From NCBI RefSeq assembly GCF_012641465.1, contig NZ_JABAIK010000027.1, positions 1-40,611 on the forward strand: a DNA stretch of 40,611 nt. Reading direction: 5' to 3'. The notes under the pieces were generated by a model, which saw only the letters and a list, made by a program, of their open reading frames with translations, did not search any database and was not told the origin of the DNA. The position numbers and the translations under genes were made by a program. Source of the stretch: Vibrio agarilyticus (lineage in GTDB: Bacteria; Pseudomonadota; Gammaproteobacteria; Enterobacterales; Vibrionaceae). Shown here piece after piece: positions 8,804 to 17,635 of the stretch (the stretch's first letter is position 1; each line of letters opens with the position of its first letter).

Positions 8804-9106
8804 CTAGACAATAGGCTCGTGCACTGTGACTAACTTAGTGCCATCAGGAAAGGTCGCCTCGACTTGCACATCGGGGATCATTGACGCAACGCCCTCCATC
8901 ACATCATCAATCGTGAGTAAGGTGCGACCATAATCCATCAGCTCTGAGACCGTTTTCCCAGCACGTGCACCTTCTAAAATCGCGCTACTGATCAGAGCAA
9001 TTGATTCTGGGTAATTGAGTTTTAAGCCTTTATCTTTGCGCTGCTGCGCCAACATCCCTGCGCAAAAAATCAATAACTTATCTTTTTCTCTTGGGGTCAA
9101 TTCCAT
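8804..9106 (-). CDS. ureA: urease gamma subunit UreA
   Basis: UreA is the gamma subunit of the (UreABC)3 complex. The 100-residue length is the family standard. It opens with [20 protein letters not shown] and contains the conserved [23 protein letters not shown] and [20 protein letters not shown] segments. The start at ATG 9106 follows a purine-rich GATGAGAAAAA. It is 32 bp from ureD and 37 bp from ureB. Confidence 0.98.
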   Translation of the reverse strand: MELTPREKDKLLIFCAGMLAQQRKDKGLKLNYPESIALISSAILEGARAGKTVSELMDYGRTLLTIDDVMEGVASMIPDVQVEATFPDGTKLVTVHEPIV

Positions 9107-9138
9107 TGTTTTTTCTCATCACAGCATTACGCTGCTGG

Positions 9139-10062
9139 TTACGTTAGCCAGATCCGTGGCCATTCGGGTTTGGTACCATTATCGTCACTGGCAAGTGCTT
9201 GCCAAAGCAGGCCAAAAGCAAGAAGAAGATCTTCACTCCAATGCGCCAGTGCGCGCACCACCATCAGCTCATCTAACTGAGTTACCGCCATAATCATCTC
9301 AGGTGATTGTTGAGAAGCCTGTTTTTTATCAATCACTTGCTGATATATCTCTTTGAGCAAACCCTGTACCAACAAAAGCGATTGGCCCTCTTTCGGCGTA
9401 AAATAAAAACTGCCACTGAGTGAATACTCGAGTAAGCCCTTTTTAATCAGAGGGTTATCGCCTCCATTAAAGTTAATGCCTTCGACCAACACAGGTTTGC
9501 CATCAATAAAAATTTGTGTTTTTCCAATCAGTTGACCACTGAAAAAGCCCTCTTTTAGTGCGGGCCGCCCAAAACAGTGCATCTCCCAGCCCCAAAATTG
9601 TGCGCCCGTTTCTAAATGAATTTGAGTATCAAGCCGCGCGTGAGCGCTGGGAAAAAAGATATTTTCTTGAGGCAAAAACGCCAACTGCGCGCCTGCTTTA
9701 ACGGTCAAGGTTTGAGTTTGGTGAGCATACTTTTGCTCAGAACGATAAAACTTTGTTGCACCGGGTGTGGTGATCAATACGTTCGCATTTTCTTGTGCGG
9801 TGACCTCAATCGTTAGCGTATCCCCACCCACAACACCGCCTGGCGGGTGCAATAGGTAGGTATGGCAAGTGCGACCATCAGGATAAAGTGGCCTTTGAAT
9901 GGCCAGTGGCCCCGACTGATGACGGGATTTGAGCACGGTTTTATCACCACGGTCGCGAAAACTCAGCGCCAAATTCGCCTGCCATCCCTCGCGGACATCG
10001 CTGGCAATCGCGTGGCCTAATCCCCCTTCGTGCGTTAATAGTGCGCTAACCAATGCACTCAT
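9139..10062 (-). CDS. ureD: urease accessory protein UreD
   Basis: UreD (UreH in some species) is the scaffold that binds apo-urease and forms the UreD-UreF-UreG activation complex, through which nickel reaches the active site. The 307-residue protein has the family's LALSFRDRGDKTVL, GPLAIQRPLYPDG, HPPGGVVGGDTLTIEV and PGATKFYRS blocks in the first half. Its ATG (10060-10062) overlaps the urtE stop codon as ATGA, so urea transport and urease genes are translationally coupled. This is strong evidence for a single urt-ure operon. Confidence 0.96.
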   Translation of the reverse strand: MSALVSALLTHEGGLGHAIASDVREGWQANLALSFRDRGDKTVLKSRHQSGPLAIQRPLYPDGRTCHTYLLHPPGGVVGGDTLTIEVTAQENANVLITTPGATKFYRSEQKYAHQTQTLTVKAGAQLAFLPQENIFFPSAHARLDTQIHLETGAQFWGWEMHCFGRPALKEGFFSGQLIGKTQIFIDGKPVLVEGINFNGGDNPLIKKGLLEYSLSGSFYFTPKEGQSLLLVQGLLKEIYQQVIDKKQASQQSPEMIMAVTQLDELMVVRALAHWSEDLLLAFGLLWQALASDDNGTKPEWPRIWLT

Positions 10063-10754
10063 ACGGTGAGGTACTCCTTGATCAAATGGTCATCGAGCGT
10101 GTCCATTGCACCACTTGCAACGTCTTTACCACGATCCAAAATGCAAAATGCATCACCCACTTTGCGAGCAAATGGCAGCTTTTGCTCCACCAGCAAAACC
10201 GTTAACCCAAGCTTTTGATTGAGCATGCGAATGATATCGCCGATCTCTTGTACGATATTGGGCTGAATCCCCTCGGTAGGTTCATCTAAAATCAGTAGGC
10301 TTGGATTAATCACCAAGGCTCGAGCAATTGCCAATTGCTGCTGCTGGCCTCCTGAGAGATCTCCGCCGCGGCGGTGACGCATTTCATCCAATACGGGAAA
10401 AATATCAAAAATAAACGCGGGAATGTCGCGATCGCCCTTAGCTCGAATAGGCAGGCCAATTTGCAGATTTTCTTCGACGCTTAGCAGCGGAAAAATTTGT
10501 CGGCCTTGAGGTACATAACCAATGCCATGCCGAGAGCGCTCCTCCGCATCCAACGCCAGCAACGAAGTGTCGTTAAGACGAATATCGCCACTTTCCACTT
10601 TAATCAGCCCCATAATGCACTGCAGTAACGTGGTCTTACCGACGCCGTTGCGCCCCATCAGAACCGTGCATTTCCCCTGCGGGATCTCAAGATTAAGATC
10701 CCACAAGGTATGGCTTTCGCCATAATATTGATTCAACCCCTGAACACTCAGCAT
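10059..10754 (-). CDS. urtE: urea ABC transporter ATPase UrtE
   Basis: UrtE is one of two cytoplasmic ATPases (LivF-like) powering high-affinity urea uptake. The 231-residue protein has Walker A GRNGVGKTT, ABC signature LSGGQQQQLAIARAL and Walker B LLILDEP followed by TEGIQPNIVQEIG, a pattern typical of UrtE. It is separated by one base from urtD upstream and overlaps ureD downstream. Substrate assignment rests on the five-gene urt set directly joined to urease. Confidence 0.96.
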   Translation of the reverse strand: MLSVQGLNQYYGESHTLWDLNLEIPQGKCTVLMGRNGVGKTTLLQCIMGLIKVESGDIRLNDTSLLALDAEERSRHGIGYVPQGRQIFPLLSVEENLQIGLPIRAKGDRDIPAFIFDIFPVLDEMRHRRGGDLSGGQQQQLAIARALVINPSLLILDEPTEGIQPNIVQEIGDIIRMLNQKLGLTVLLVEQKLPFARKVGDAFCILDRGKDVASGAMDTLDDHLIKEYLTV

Positions 10755-10755
10755 A

Positions 10756-11598
10756 CTACTCTCCCAAATAGACCTGTTTCACCTGCGGATTGGCTTGCAC
10801 CTCATCCATAGTGCCTTCTGCAAGCACGTGCCCTTGATGCAACACCGTGACATGGCTGGCAATCGAACGCACAAAATCCATGTCGTGTTCCACCACAACC
10901 ACCGAGTGCTTACCCGCCAATGAATTCAAAAGCTCAGAGGTGCGATCCATCTCTTGATGGGTCATGCCGGCAACCGGCTCATCAATCAGCAAAAGCTTGG
11001 GGTTTTGCATCAGCAGCATACCGATTTCAAGCCACTGCTTTTGTCCATGAGATAGATTTCCCGCCAGCTCACTGGCGTGGGTATGCAGATGAATTAGCTC
11101 TAATACAGAGCGCAATTTGTCACGCTGCTCGCCACTCATTGTGGCGGTGAACGTACACCAAACGCCGCGTGTGCCAGCCATCGCCAATTCAAGGTTTTGC
11201 CATACGGTTAAACATTCGATCACAGTCGGTTTTTGAAACTTTCGTCCCACTCCAGCGTTGGCAATTTGCGCTTCGTTGAGGTTGAGTAAATTAAGCGAAG
11301 CGCCGAGCCATACCGAACCACTGTCAGGTTTGGTTTTTCCGGTAATGATGTCCATCATGGTGGTTTTACCTGCGCCATTGGGCCCGATAATGCAGCGCAA
11401 TTCCCCCTCCTTGATGTACAAGTTCAAATCGGTGATTGCTTGAAAACCGTCAAAATTTTTATTCACCCCTTCTAAATAAAGCAGCATGTTGTGGCGCATA
11501 TCGATATTGGGGTGCACCTCTGGTTTGAGAAAATCAAACACTTGGTCACGCCGAGCCCAAGACTGAAAAGACTGGCTTAAACCTGATTGCGTGCTCAT
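10756..11598 (-). CDS. urtD: urea ABC transporter ATPase UrtD
   Basis: UrtD is the LivG-like ATPase of the urea transporter. The 280-residue protein has Walker A GPNGAGKTT, signature LSHGQKQWLEIGMLL (the histidine variant common in UrtD) and Walker B LLLIDEPVAGMT. About 40 residues precede the ATPase core, a modest N-terminal extension. The ATG overlaps the urtC stop as ATGA. Confidence 0.96.
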   Translation of the reverse strand: MSTQSGLSQSFQSWARRDQVFDFLKPEVHPNIDMRHNMLLYLEGVNKNFDGFQAITDLNLYIKEGELRCIIGPNGAGKTTMMDIITGKTKPDSGSVWLGASLNLLNLNEAQIANAGVGRKFQKPTVIECLTVWQNLELAMAGTRGVWCTFTATMSGEQRDKLRSVLELIHLHTHASELAGNLSHGQKQWLEIGMLLMQNPKLLLIDEPVAGMTHQEMDRTSELLNSLAGKHSVVVVEHDMDFVRSIASHVTVLHQGHVLAEGTMDEVQANPQVKQVYLGE

Positions 11599-12803
11599 AT
11601 TGTCGCCTCCTTGGGTGTATGCGCAGATTCTGACGTGTTATCGAGGGTGCTTTGATGAGGCTCGCGCTTATCGGAACGATTGCCATTTCTTGAAGCGCGC
11701 GCGCGATAGCGGCTCAACGCCTCGTGAACAAAACCACTCACGCCCCGTGGAAAATAAAGCGTCGAGAGAACAAATAAGCCGCCCAACGCAAATAACCACA
11801 CTTCTGGAAACTCCACGGTAAACCAGCTCTTGGCGTAGTTGACCAACAACGCGCCGACAATGGCACCAAATAGCGTGGCGCGGCCACCCAGAGCCACCCA
11901 CACCACCACTTCAATTGAGTTAATCGGTGTGAATTCGCCGGGGTTAATAATCCCAACTTGAGGCACATAAAGCGCGCCGGCTACACCCGCAATCACCGCC
12001 GAAAGCACAAACACGGCCAACTTAATCGTATCAACGTCGTATCCCATAAACCGAGTGCGTGACTCACTGTCGCGAATGGCAAGGGCGACACGGCCCAAAC
12101 GACTGGCCACCACCATGCGACAAATCCAGTAACTCATCATCAGCGCAATTACGGTGGCGACAAACAGTGCAACCTTAGTGCCATCACTTTGCAGGCTAAA
12201 CCCTAAGATATCTTTGAAATCGGTCAGGCCGTTATTACCGCCAAACCCCATCTCGTTACGGAAAAACGCGAGCATTAATGCGTAGGTCAGCGCTTGGGTC
12301 ATAATTGACAAATAAACGCCAGACACTCGTGAGCGGAACGCAAGATAACCAAATAGATAGGCCAGTGCGCCCGGTACCAGAACCACCATTAGGCAAGCGA
12401 AAACAAAACTGTCAAAACCGTGCCAAAACCACGGTAAAGCCTGCCAATCAAGAAACACCATAAAATCGGGCAATATTGGGTCGCCATAGACCCCCCTATC
12501 GCCAATTTGACGCATCAAATACATGCCCATGGCGTAACCACCAAGGGCAAAAAATGCGCCGTGTCCAAGACTCAAAATGCCCAAATACCCCCACACTAAG
12601 TCCAGCGCCAACGCGAGCATGGCGTAACTTAAGTATTTCCCCATCAACGAGATGGTAAATGTCTCTATGTGCAGCGGGTGGCTTGCCGGTAATGCCATAT
12701 TGGCCAGTGGCACCAAAATCACCGCAGCCAATAACACCAGCAGTGTTAACTGCCCCCCTCTATCGCCTTGCATCGCCGATAACACTATCGATTTTGACGA
12801 CAT
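11595..12803 (-). CDS. urtC: urea ABC transporter permease UrtC
   Basis: UrtC is a LivM-like inner-membrane permease for urea. The 402-residue protein has about ten hydrophobic segments, starting with LTLLVLLAAVILVPLANMAL. It contains WGYLGILSLGHGAFFALGGYAMGMYLM, the conserved motif of this permease class, and the EAA-like stretch around GYDVDTIKLAVFVLSAVIAG. The C-terminal 40 residues are charged and non-conserved. I use ATG 12803 because GAGGAG sits 5 bp upstream; a GTG at 12809 is the alternative. Confidence 0.95.
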   Translation of the reverse strand: MSSKSIVLSAMQGDRGGQLTLLVLLAAVILVPLANMALPASHPLHIETFTISLMGKYLSYAMLALALDLVWGYLGILSLGHGAFFALGGYAMGMYLMRQIGDRGVYGDPILPDFMVFLDWQALPWFWHGFDSFVFACLMVVLVPGALAYLFGYLAFRSRVSGVYLSIMTQALTYALMLAFFRNEMGFGGNNGLTDFKDILGFSLQSDGTKVALFVATVIALMMSYWICRMVVASRLGRVALAIRDSESRTRFMGYDVDTIKLAVFVLSAVIAGVAGALYVPQVGIINPGEFTPINSIEVVVWVALGGRATLFGAIVGALLVNYAKSWFTVEFPEVWLFALGGLFVLSTLYFPRGVSGFVHEALSRYRARASRNGNRSDKREPHQSTLDNTSESAHTPKEATI

Positions 12804-12812
12804 AACCACTCC

Positions 12813-14438
12813 TCAACTTTCTGCTGCGCGACCACGTTGAGGAAACAGTCCTCTTGGCCTTTTTTGAATAAACAATATGATAAAAACCAGCACGAGAATT
12901 TTGGCCAATACTGCGCCAGCCCATGGTTCAAGCACCTTATTGAAAATGCCCAAACTCAACCCCGCAACCAGCGTGCCCCATAGGTTTCCGACACCGCCAA
13001 ACACCACCACCATAAACGAATCAATGATGTAAGCTTGCCCCATGTTCGGGCCGACATTCGTCAGCTGAGACAGCGCCACGCCCGCCACACCGGCAACGCC
13101 TGCGCCAAGTCCGAATGTCATCGCATCGACACGCTCAGATCGCACCCCCATCGCCCGCGCCATCGCACGGTTTTGCGAGACCGCGCGAACTTGTAATCCC
13201 AGTGACGTTTTCTTGAGCACCAGCAGTAATGCAGCAAAGACCAAAGCGCAAAATACAATGATGTAGAGGCGGTTGTAGGTCAGTGACAGCATGGGATGCA
13301 GATCCCAAGCGCCCGCCATCCAATCCGGCGTTGACACCGAGCGATTTAGAGGAGAGAAAATTGAACGCACCGCTTGTTGTAAAATTAAGCTAATGCCAAA
13401 CGTTGCCAGTAAGGTTTCTAAGGGTCGTCCGTAAAGGTGTTTTATCACGCTACGCTCAATCAATACCCCGACGGCGCAGGAGACCAAAAATGCCGCCGGT
13501 ATTGCCAAAATAAGCGCCAATCCAATGTGGTTAGGTAATAAAAGTTGCAGCACATAAGTGGTGTACGCACCAATCATGATAAGTTCACCATGCGCCATAT
13601 TGATGACGCCCATAACGCCAAAAGTGATCGCAAGGCCGATCCCCGCAAGCACGAGCACAGATCCCAAACTCAAACCAAAAAAGGCGGTTTCAATGCCAGA
13701 GTAAAAACGCTGACTTTGCTGATAATGCCCTAGTGCCTGCTCAGCCGCTTTGGTAATGGCCGTTGTTTCTTCTTGCGCCAAAATTTGATTTAAGGTTTTC
13801 AGCACAACCGTGTGTTTTTGCTCGCCGAGTGCATCAATTGCGTTAAGTCGCGTTGCCGCAGAAATATCACGATTGAGCGCTCGCTCAACATTCAGTGCCA
13901 GCGCAATTAAGGCCTTCACTTCTTCGTTGGTTTCTTGCTGATATTGCGCGCTTAGTGATGCAAGTACCGCAGGCTTGTCGTTGCCAAGAAGATCATTTAC
14001 GGCAGTCAATCGTGTTGCTATTTCTGAGTGAGTCAAATTCAGTACCGCCAATTGTTGGCGAATTGCTCGCCGTAAGCGGTTATTGACCGATACCTTTTTC
14101 ACCATCTTACTTGAGCTGATGTTCAGCGGCGTTTGCTGCCACATGAGCTCACCTTGGGTGGCGGATTTTCCGCCTTGTAGCCAAACTAACGCCCCATAAT
14201 GGTCGCTATTGCGGGCGCGTACATAGTAAAGCGCTCCATCGAGCCACGCGGTTAAAATACGCTCTGACACCTCGGTTGGCTGAGAGCTTACCAGCCACTC
14301 TATTGCGGCCATCTTGACGGTTTTATTTTTACCCATCAGCGCCGCATCAAAACTTGCGGCATCATTAACACTCGCCACAGCCCATTGCGCCATGCTGACA
14401 CTGAGCATGGCGATAAATAAGGTCACTATTCGCTTCAT
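12813..14438 (-). CDS. urtB: urea ABC transporter permease UrtB
   Basis: UrtB is the LivH-like permease partner of UrtC. The 541-residue protein has an unusual two-part build known for UrtB. A signal peptide (MKRIVTLFIAMLSVSMAQWA) and an extracytoplasmic helical region reach to about residue 240. The permease domain then runs from about 244 (FYSGIETAFFGLSLGSVLVL) to the end, with GVMGVINMAHGELIMIGAY as the family motif. A 172-bp gap containing a large inverted repeat separates it from urtA, while urtC follows at 9 bp. Confidence 0.95.
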   Translation of the reverse strand: MKRIVTLFIAMLSVSMAQWAVASVNDAASFDAALMGKNKTVKMAAIEWLVSSQPTEVSERILTAWLDGALYYVRARNSDHYGALVWLQGGKSATQGELMWQQTPLNISSSKMVKKVSVNNRLRRAIRQQLAVLNLTHSEIATRLTAVNDLLGNDKPAVLASLSAQYQQETNEEVKALIALALNVERALNRDISAATRLNAIDALGEQKHTVVLKTLNQILAQEETTAITKAAEQALGHYQQSQRFYSGIETAFFGLSLGSVLVLAGIGLAITFGVMGVINMAHGELIMIGAYTTYVLQLLLPNHIGLALILAIPAAFLVSCAVGVLIERSVIKHLYGRPLETLLATFGISLILQQAVRSIFSPLNRSVSTPDWMAGAWDLHPMLSLTYNRLYIIVFCALVFAALLLVLKKTSLGLQVRAVSQNRAMARAMGVRSERVDAMTFGLGAGVAGVAGVALSQLTNVGPNMGQAYIIDSFMVVVFGGVGNLWGTLVAGLSLGIFNKVLEPWAGAVLAKILVLVFIILFIQKRPRGLFPQRGRAAES

Positions 14439-14458
14439 GAGATCACATCCTTGCGACT

Positions 14459-14613
14459 ATACCCGTCGTATAGGTCGCGCCCCGCATCACAGTATCTCCT
14501 GTCATAAAAAACAAAGAGAAAGCTTATGCAAAGCTGGCCGCCAAACTGCTGCTATCACCAAACCATGTTACGGTGTTTGGGATTCTGTCTGCGGGGCGCT
14601 TTATTATGGGTTA
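14459..14613. repeat. large imperfect inverted repeat between urtA and urtB
   Basis: GCGCCCCGCA near 14475 and TGCGGGGCGC near 14590 form a perfect 10-bp inverted repeat about 100 bp apart. Weaker pairing extends outward to TATACCCGTC on one side and ATGGGTTA on the other. The urtA stop codon lies in the right end. In RNA this would form a GC-rich stem closing a long loop. It could be another TATACCC-ended element, an attenuator, or an mRNA-stabilising structure that raises UrtA over the permeases. Confidence 0.5.
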
Positions 14614-15885
14614 CTTACTTCCAGAGCACGTGTTGGTTTCAACGTTAAACGCGCCACATGAAAATGGCTTTGACCAACTTGAAAACAGCTTCGCTGACTC
14701 AGGCAAATACGCAGACCACGCATCGCCCGCCACAAGGCCCGTCGTTTCCCAAACGATATCGAATTGACCGTCATCTTGAATTTCACCGATCAGCACAGGT
14801 TTGGTGATGTGGTGGTTTGGCAGCATGGTAGAAAAGCCACCCGAGAGGTTAGGAACTGACACGCCAATTAAAGCATCTTGCACGGCTTCTGCATCGGTAG
14901 TACCCGCATTTGTCACCGCTTGCACCCACATATTGAAGCCGACATAATGCGCTTCCATCGGATCATTGGTGACACGCTCTTCACTTTGAATAAAGTCCTG
15001 CCAAGTTTCGACAAACTCCTGGTTGGCTTCAGTGTCAACACTCATGAAGTAGTTCCACGCGGCTAAGTGTCCCACCAACGGCTCAGTGTCCATACCAGAG
15101 AGTTCTTCTTCACCGACCGAAAATGCGATCACCGGAATATCTTCAGCAGACATGCCTTGCGCGCCAAGCTCCTTGTAAAATGGCACGTTGGCATCGCCAT
15201 TAATGGTCGATACCACGGCGGTTTTCTTACCCGCTGAACCAAACTTTTTAATATCCGAAACAATCGATTGCCAATCAGAATGACCAAATGGGGTGTAATT
15301 GATCATGATGTCTTTTGCGGCAACGCCTTTGCTTTTCAGGTATGCCTCAAGAATTTTATTCGTGGTGCGTGGGTAAACATAATCAGTACCCGCAAGAACC
15401 CAGCGCTCTACCTCAAGCTCTTCCATCAAGTAATCCACTGCCGGGATCGCTTGTTGGTTTGGCGCAGCGCCGGTGTAAAAGACGTTTTTCGATGACTCCT
15501 CACCCTCGTATTGAACGGGATAAAACAAAATGCTGTTAAGCTCTTCAAAAACTGGCAGCATCGATTTACGAGAAACCGAGGTCCAGCCGCCAAACACAAC
15601 ATCCACCTGCTCTTTTTCAATCAGCTCACGCGCTTTTTCTGCAAACAATGGCCAATTTGAAGCCGGGTCAACGACCACAGGTTCAAGCTTTTTACCCAGT
15701 AAGCCACCTTTTTTATTTTGCTCTTCAATCAGCATCAGCACGGTGTCTTTCAGCGTTGTTTCACTGATAGCCATCGTGCCCGACAACGAGTGCAGTACCC
15801 CGACCTTAATCGTCTCTTCGGCCAATGCCGAAAATGACAGTGATGTAACCAAGCCCGCTAGCGATAATTTGAACATCTTGTTCAT
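14611..15885 (-). CDS. urtA: periplasmic urea-binding protein UrtA
   Basis: UrtA is the substrate-binding protein of the urea ABC transporter. The 424-residue form starting at ATG 15885 has the signal peptide MNKMFKLSLAGLVTSLSFSALA followed by EETIKVGVLHSLSGTMAIS, the standard UrtA N-terminus. Further UrtA-like segments are VDVVFGGWTSVSRKSMLP, LFYPVQYEGEESS and NYFMSVDTEANQEFVE. GGAGA precedes the ATG. An in-frame upstream start at 15969 would bury the signal. It is the first gene of the block, behind a sigma-54-like promoter, consistent with induction under nitrogen limitation. Confidence 0.97.
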   Translation of the reverse strand: MNKMFKLSLAGLVTSLSFSALAEETIKVGVLHSLSGTMAISETTLKDTVLMLIEEQNKKGGLLGKKLEPVVVDPASNWPLFAEKARELIEKEQVDVVFGGWTSVSRKSMLPVFEELNSILFYPVQYEGEESSKNVFYTGAAPNQQAIPAVDYLMEELEVERWVLAGTDYVYPRTTNKILEAYLKSKGVAAKDIMINYTPFGHSDWQSIVSDIKKFGSAGKKTAVVSTINGDANVPFYKELGAQGMSAEDIPVIAFSVGEEELSGMDTEPLVGHLAAWNYFMSVDTEANQEFVETWQDFIQSEERVTNDPMEAHYVGFNMWVQAVTNAGTTDAEAVQDALIGVSVPNLSGGFSTMLPNHHITKPVLIGEIQDDGQFDIVWETTGLVAGDAWSAYLPESAKLFSSWSKPFSCGAFNVETNTCSGSK

Positions 15886-15943
15886 ATGAACTCTCCGTTG
15901 TTGTGAATTGTTATGCAGTAATTCCCTGTTACTAATGCAGCAA

Positions 15944-15960
15944 TTCAAGAAGAGTGCCAA
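15944..15960 (-). promoter_or_regulatory. sigma-54 promoter for urt-ure
   Basis: Minus-strand TTGGCACTCTTCTTGAA has a perfect -24 box (TTGGCAC) and a -12 box TTGAA, one change from TTGCA, at the correct spacing. Transcription would start about 45 bases before urtA. Confidence 0.65.
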
Positions 15961-16053
15961 ATTGCTCAAATGTGAGAATTTGAACTAACACAATGAAAAA
16001 TAAGCAATTAAAATCAAATGAGAATGTGTGGTGTGACAGTTCAATCTCGAGGA

Positions 16054-16070
16054 TGATACAAATTGGTGCA
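16054..16070. promoter_or_regulatory. NtrC-like enhancer site upstream of urtA
   Basis: TGATACAAATTGGTGCA matches the NtrC site TGCACTAAAATGGTGCA at 12 of 17 positions, with one half perfect (TTGGTGCA). It is roughly 95-110 bp upstream of the sigma-54 promoter, a normal enhancer distance. Confidence 0.45.
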
Positions 16071-16153
16071 TTGGTAAGACGCATGCTCCATTTTGATACA
16101 CTGCGCGCGCACTAAAAACGCGCAGCGCTGATACTCAGTGACGCCAAGACCAT

Positions 16154-16177
16154 CCCACTTGAAGTTGTTTGGATATA
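16154..16177. repeat. possible ERIC end fragment
   Basis: CTTGAAGTTGTTTGGATATA corresponds to the reverse complement of the ERIC left end (TATACCCAAACAACTTGAAG with one change). No further ERIC sequence is attached, so it may be a relic or chance. Apart from this, the NtrC-like site and the promoter, 15961-16224 shows nothing I recognise. Confidence 0.4.
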
Positions 16178-16224
16178 GGCGACAACCAAACAAAGTCACC
16201 GTGGAAATGCGAGCTCCAACAAGC

Positions 16225-16255
16225 AAAAAGCCCCTGTTCATATTTGAACAAGGGC
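16225..16255 (-). terminator. intrinsic terminator after the TolB-like gene
   Basis: On the minus strand, GCCCTTGTTCA pairs with TGAACAGGGGC (one mismatch) around a four-base loop and is followed by TTTTT. It lies 21 bp past the stop of the TolB-like lipoprotein gene. Confidence 0.85.
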
Positions 16256-16276
16256 GTTAATTTGTAAAAAAAGAGG

Positions 16277-17353
16277 TTAAAGCTTAGCGGTGGAGACTTT
16301 CCAAATATTCCATGCCACACCCCGTGTTGAACGGAAAAATACGGCCTGGCTGTCTTTAGACCATTGAGGCAAATCGTCACGAGAGGTATTGGTGGTAATT
16401 TGCTGCGACAGCCCTGTCTCTCTGTCATAAATATAAACGTCTCTCGATGCACCTAGTGCACGATAGCTATCGCCTTTCTCTGCTTTTTTCTGTTTAACAT
16501 AAGCAATATAGCGACCATCTGGACTGACTGAAGGTTGAATGCAATGCAGCTCGGTATCGGCGATAATTTGCGTCAACTCAGAGCCATCGAGCTTTGAACT
16601 CCAAATGGTGTGAAGGCTAGTATTCTCATCTTGGGTGCTAAAAACCACGGTGTCATTCGAGGCCCACACAGCCCCCTGCCCTTGGGTTAATTGGGTCGGC
16701 AAGCTGCCGGTTTTGGTGGCGTACCAAATAAACGGAGAGTTTTCAGAATACTCACGCGCGGAATAGAGCAGCTTAGTGCCATCGGGTGACTCTACAGGTT
16801 CTAAATAAGAAAATACCGGCGTACCGATTCGAGTGATCCCACCGCCCCCGGTTGCAGGCATACGCCACAGATAAGAGTTTTGATCATAACTACCAAAAGA
16901 GGATTTACTGATCCGCGCCGACGCAAAATAGACATATTTGCCATCCGTAGAAAAGCGCGGTGTGTTGTTGTGATAATTGGTTTTCGTCAAACGCGACTTA
17001 CCGCGTGAAAAAATCCAAATGTCCGATCCCGATTTACCATTTTGATTGTAAATCGACGTCACGATTTTATCTTCATCGCCCACCGAGAAGTAAGAAAATG
17101 GCGCGCCGACCGGAGCGTATTTTTGCGCAGTGAGCAAAGACTCGGCGCCTTTATCGGCCACACTACGTTCCGCCTCTTCTTCATAGCTTGAGGTCGAAAC
17201 GGTGATTTCCCCCGTCTCTTTATTCACCTTTTCGGTGCGTTCAACTGCGGTAATTTTTCCGGTGGCCGGTTTATCTTTGCCTGAAGTGGCTTGGCATCCT
17301 GCCATAGCTAGTGCCAAGACAGGCAAAGTCCAAATAAGATGCTGGCGAGACAT
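16277..17353 (-). CDS. TolB-like beta-propeller lipoprotein
   Basis: The 358-residue protein starts with a lipoprotein signal (MSRQHLIWTLPVLALAMAGC, lipobox cysteine at residue 20). After a charged linker it consists of repeated PD40/TolB-type blades, for example TPRFSTDGKYVYFAS, VESPDGTKLLYSA, QPSVSPDGRYIAYV and LPQWSKDSQAVFF. It should be a periplasmic, membrane-anchored propeller. It is not the Tol-Pal TolB, which is a soluble periplasmic protein with an extra N-terminal domain and sits in a tol operon. Partner unknown. It is a single-gene unit with its own terminator. The 282 bp upstream of it (17354-17635) shows no gene or clear repeat. Confidence 0.85.
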   Translation of the reverse strand: MSRQHLIWTLPVLALAMAGCQATSGKDKPATGKITAVERTEKVNKETGEITVSTSSYEEEAERSVADKGAESLLTAQKYAPVGAPFSYFSVGDEDKIVTSIYNQNGKSGSDIWIFSRGKSRLTKTNYHNNTPRFSTDGKYVYFASARISKSSFGSYDQNSYLWRMPATGGGGITRIGTPVFSYLEPVESPDGTKLLYSAREYSENSPFIWYATKTGSLPTQLTQGQGAVWASNDTVVFSTQDENTSLHTIWSSKLDGSELTQIIADTELHCIQPSVSPDGRYIAYVKQKKAEKGDSYRALGASRDVYIYDRETGLSQQITTNTSRDDLPQWSKDSQAVFFRSTRGVAWNIWKVSTAKL

Positions 17354-17635
17354 GCTGGGCTCCTTTCCAGTTAACTTTGTCCAACACCAAACGCAAACAA
17401 ACTTGAGAAGATTTCATCGTTGATGCGGTTGGTACAATACTCATGCCCTACCTCACAGCGTTGAGATTATCTTAATCGAGACACCGCAGAACATGTCTTT
17501 AAGCGTAGTAAACCTGCTGACATATCTTGGGCTAAATGACCAAACCTTGGCAAGGCGCACAAAAGCGCGCTAAAGCATTAACAATCTGCTCAGAGAACAG
17601 CAGACGATAAGGTGAAGAAACTATTAGCGTTAACG

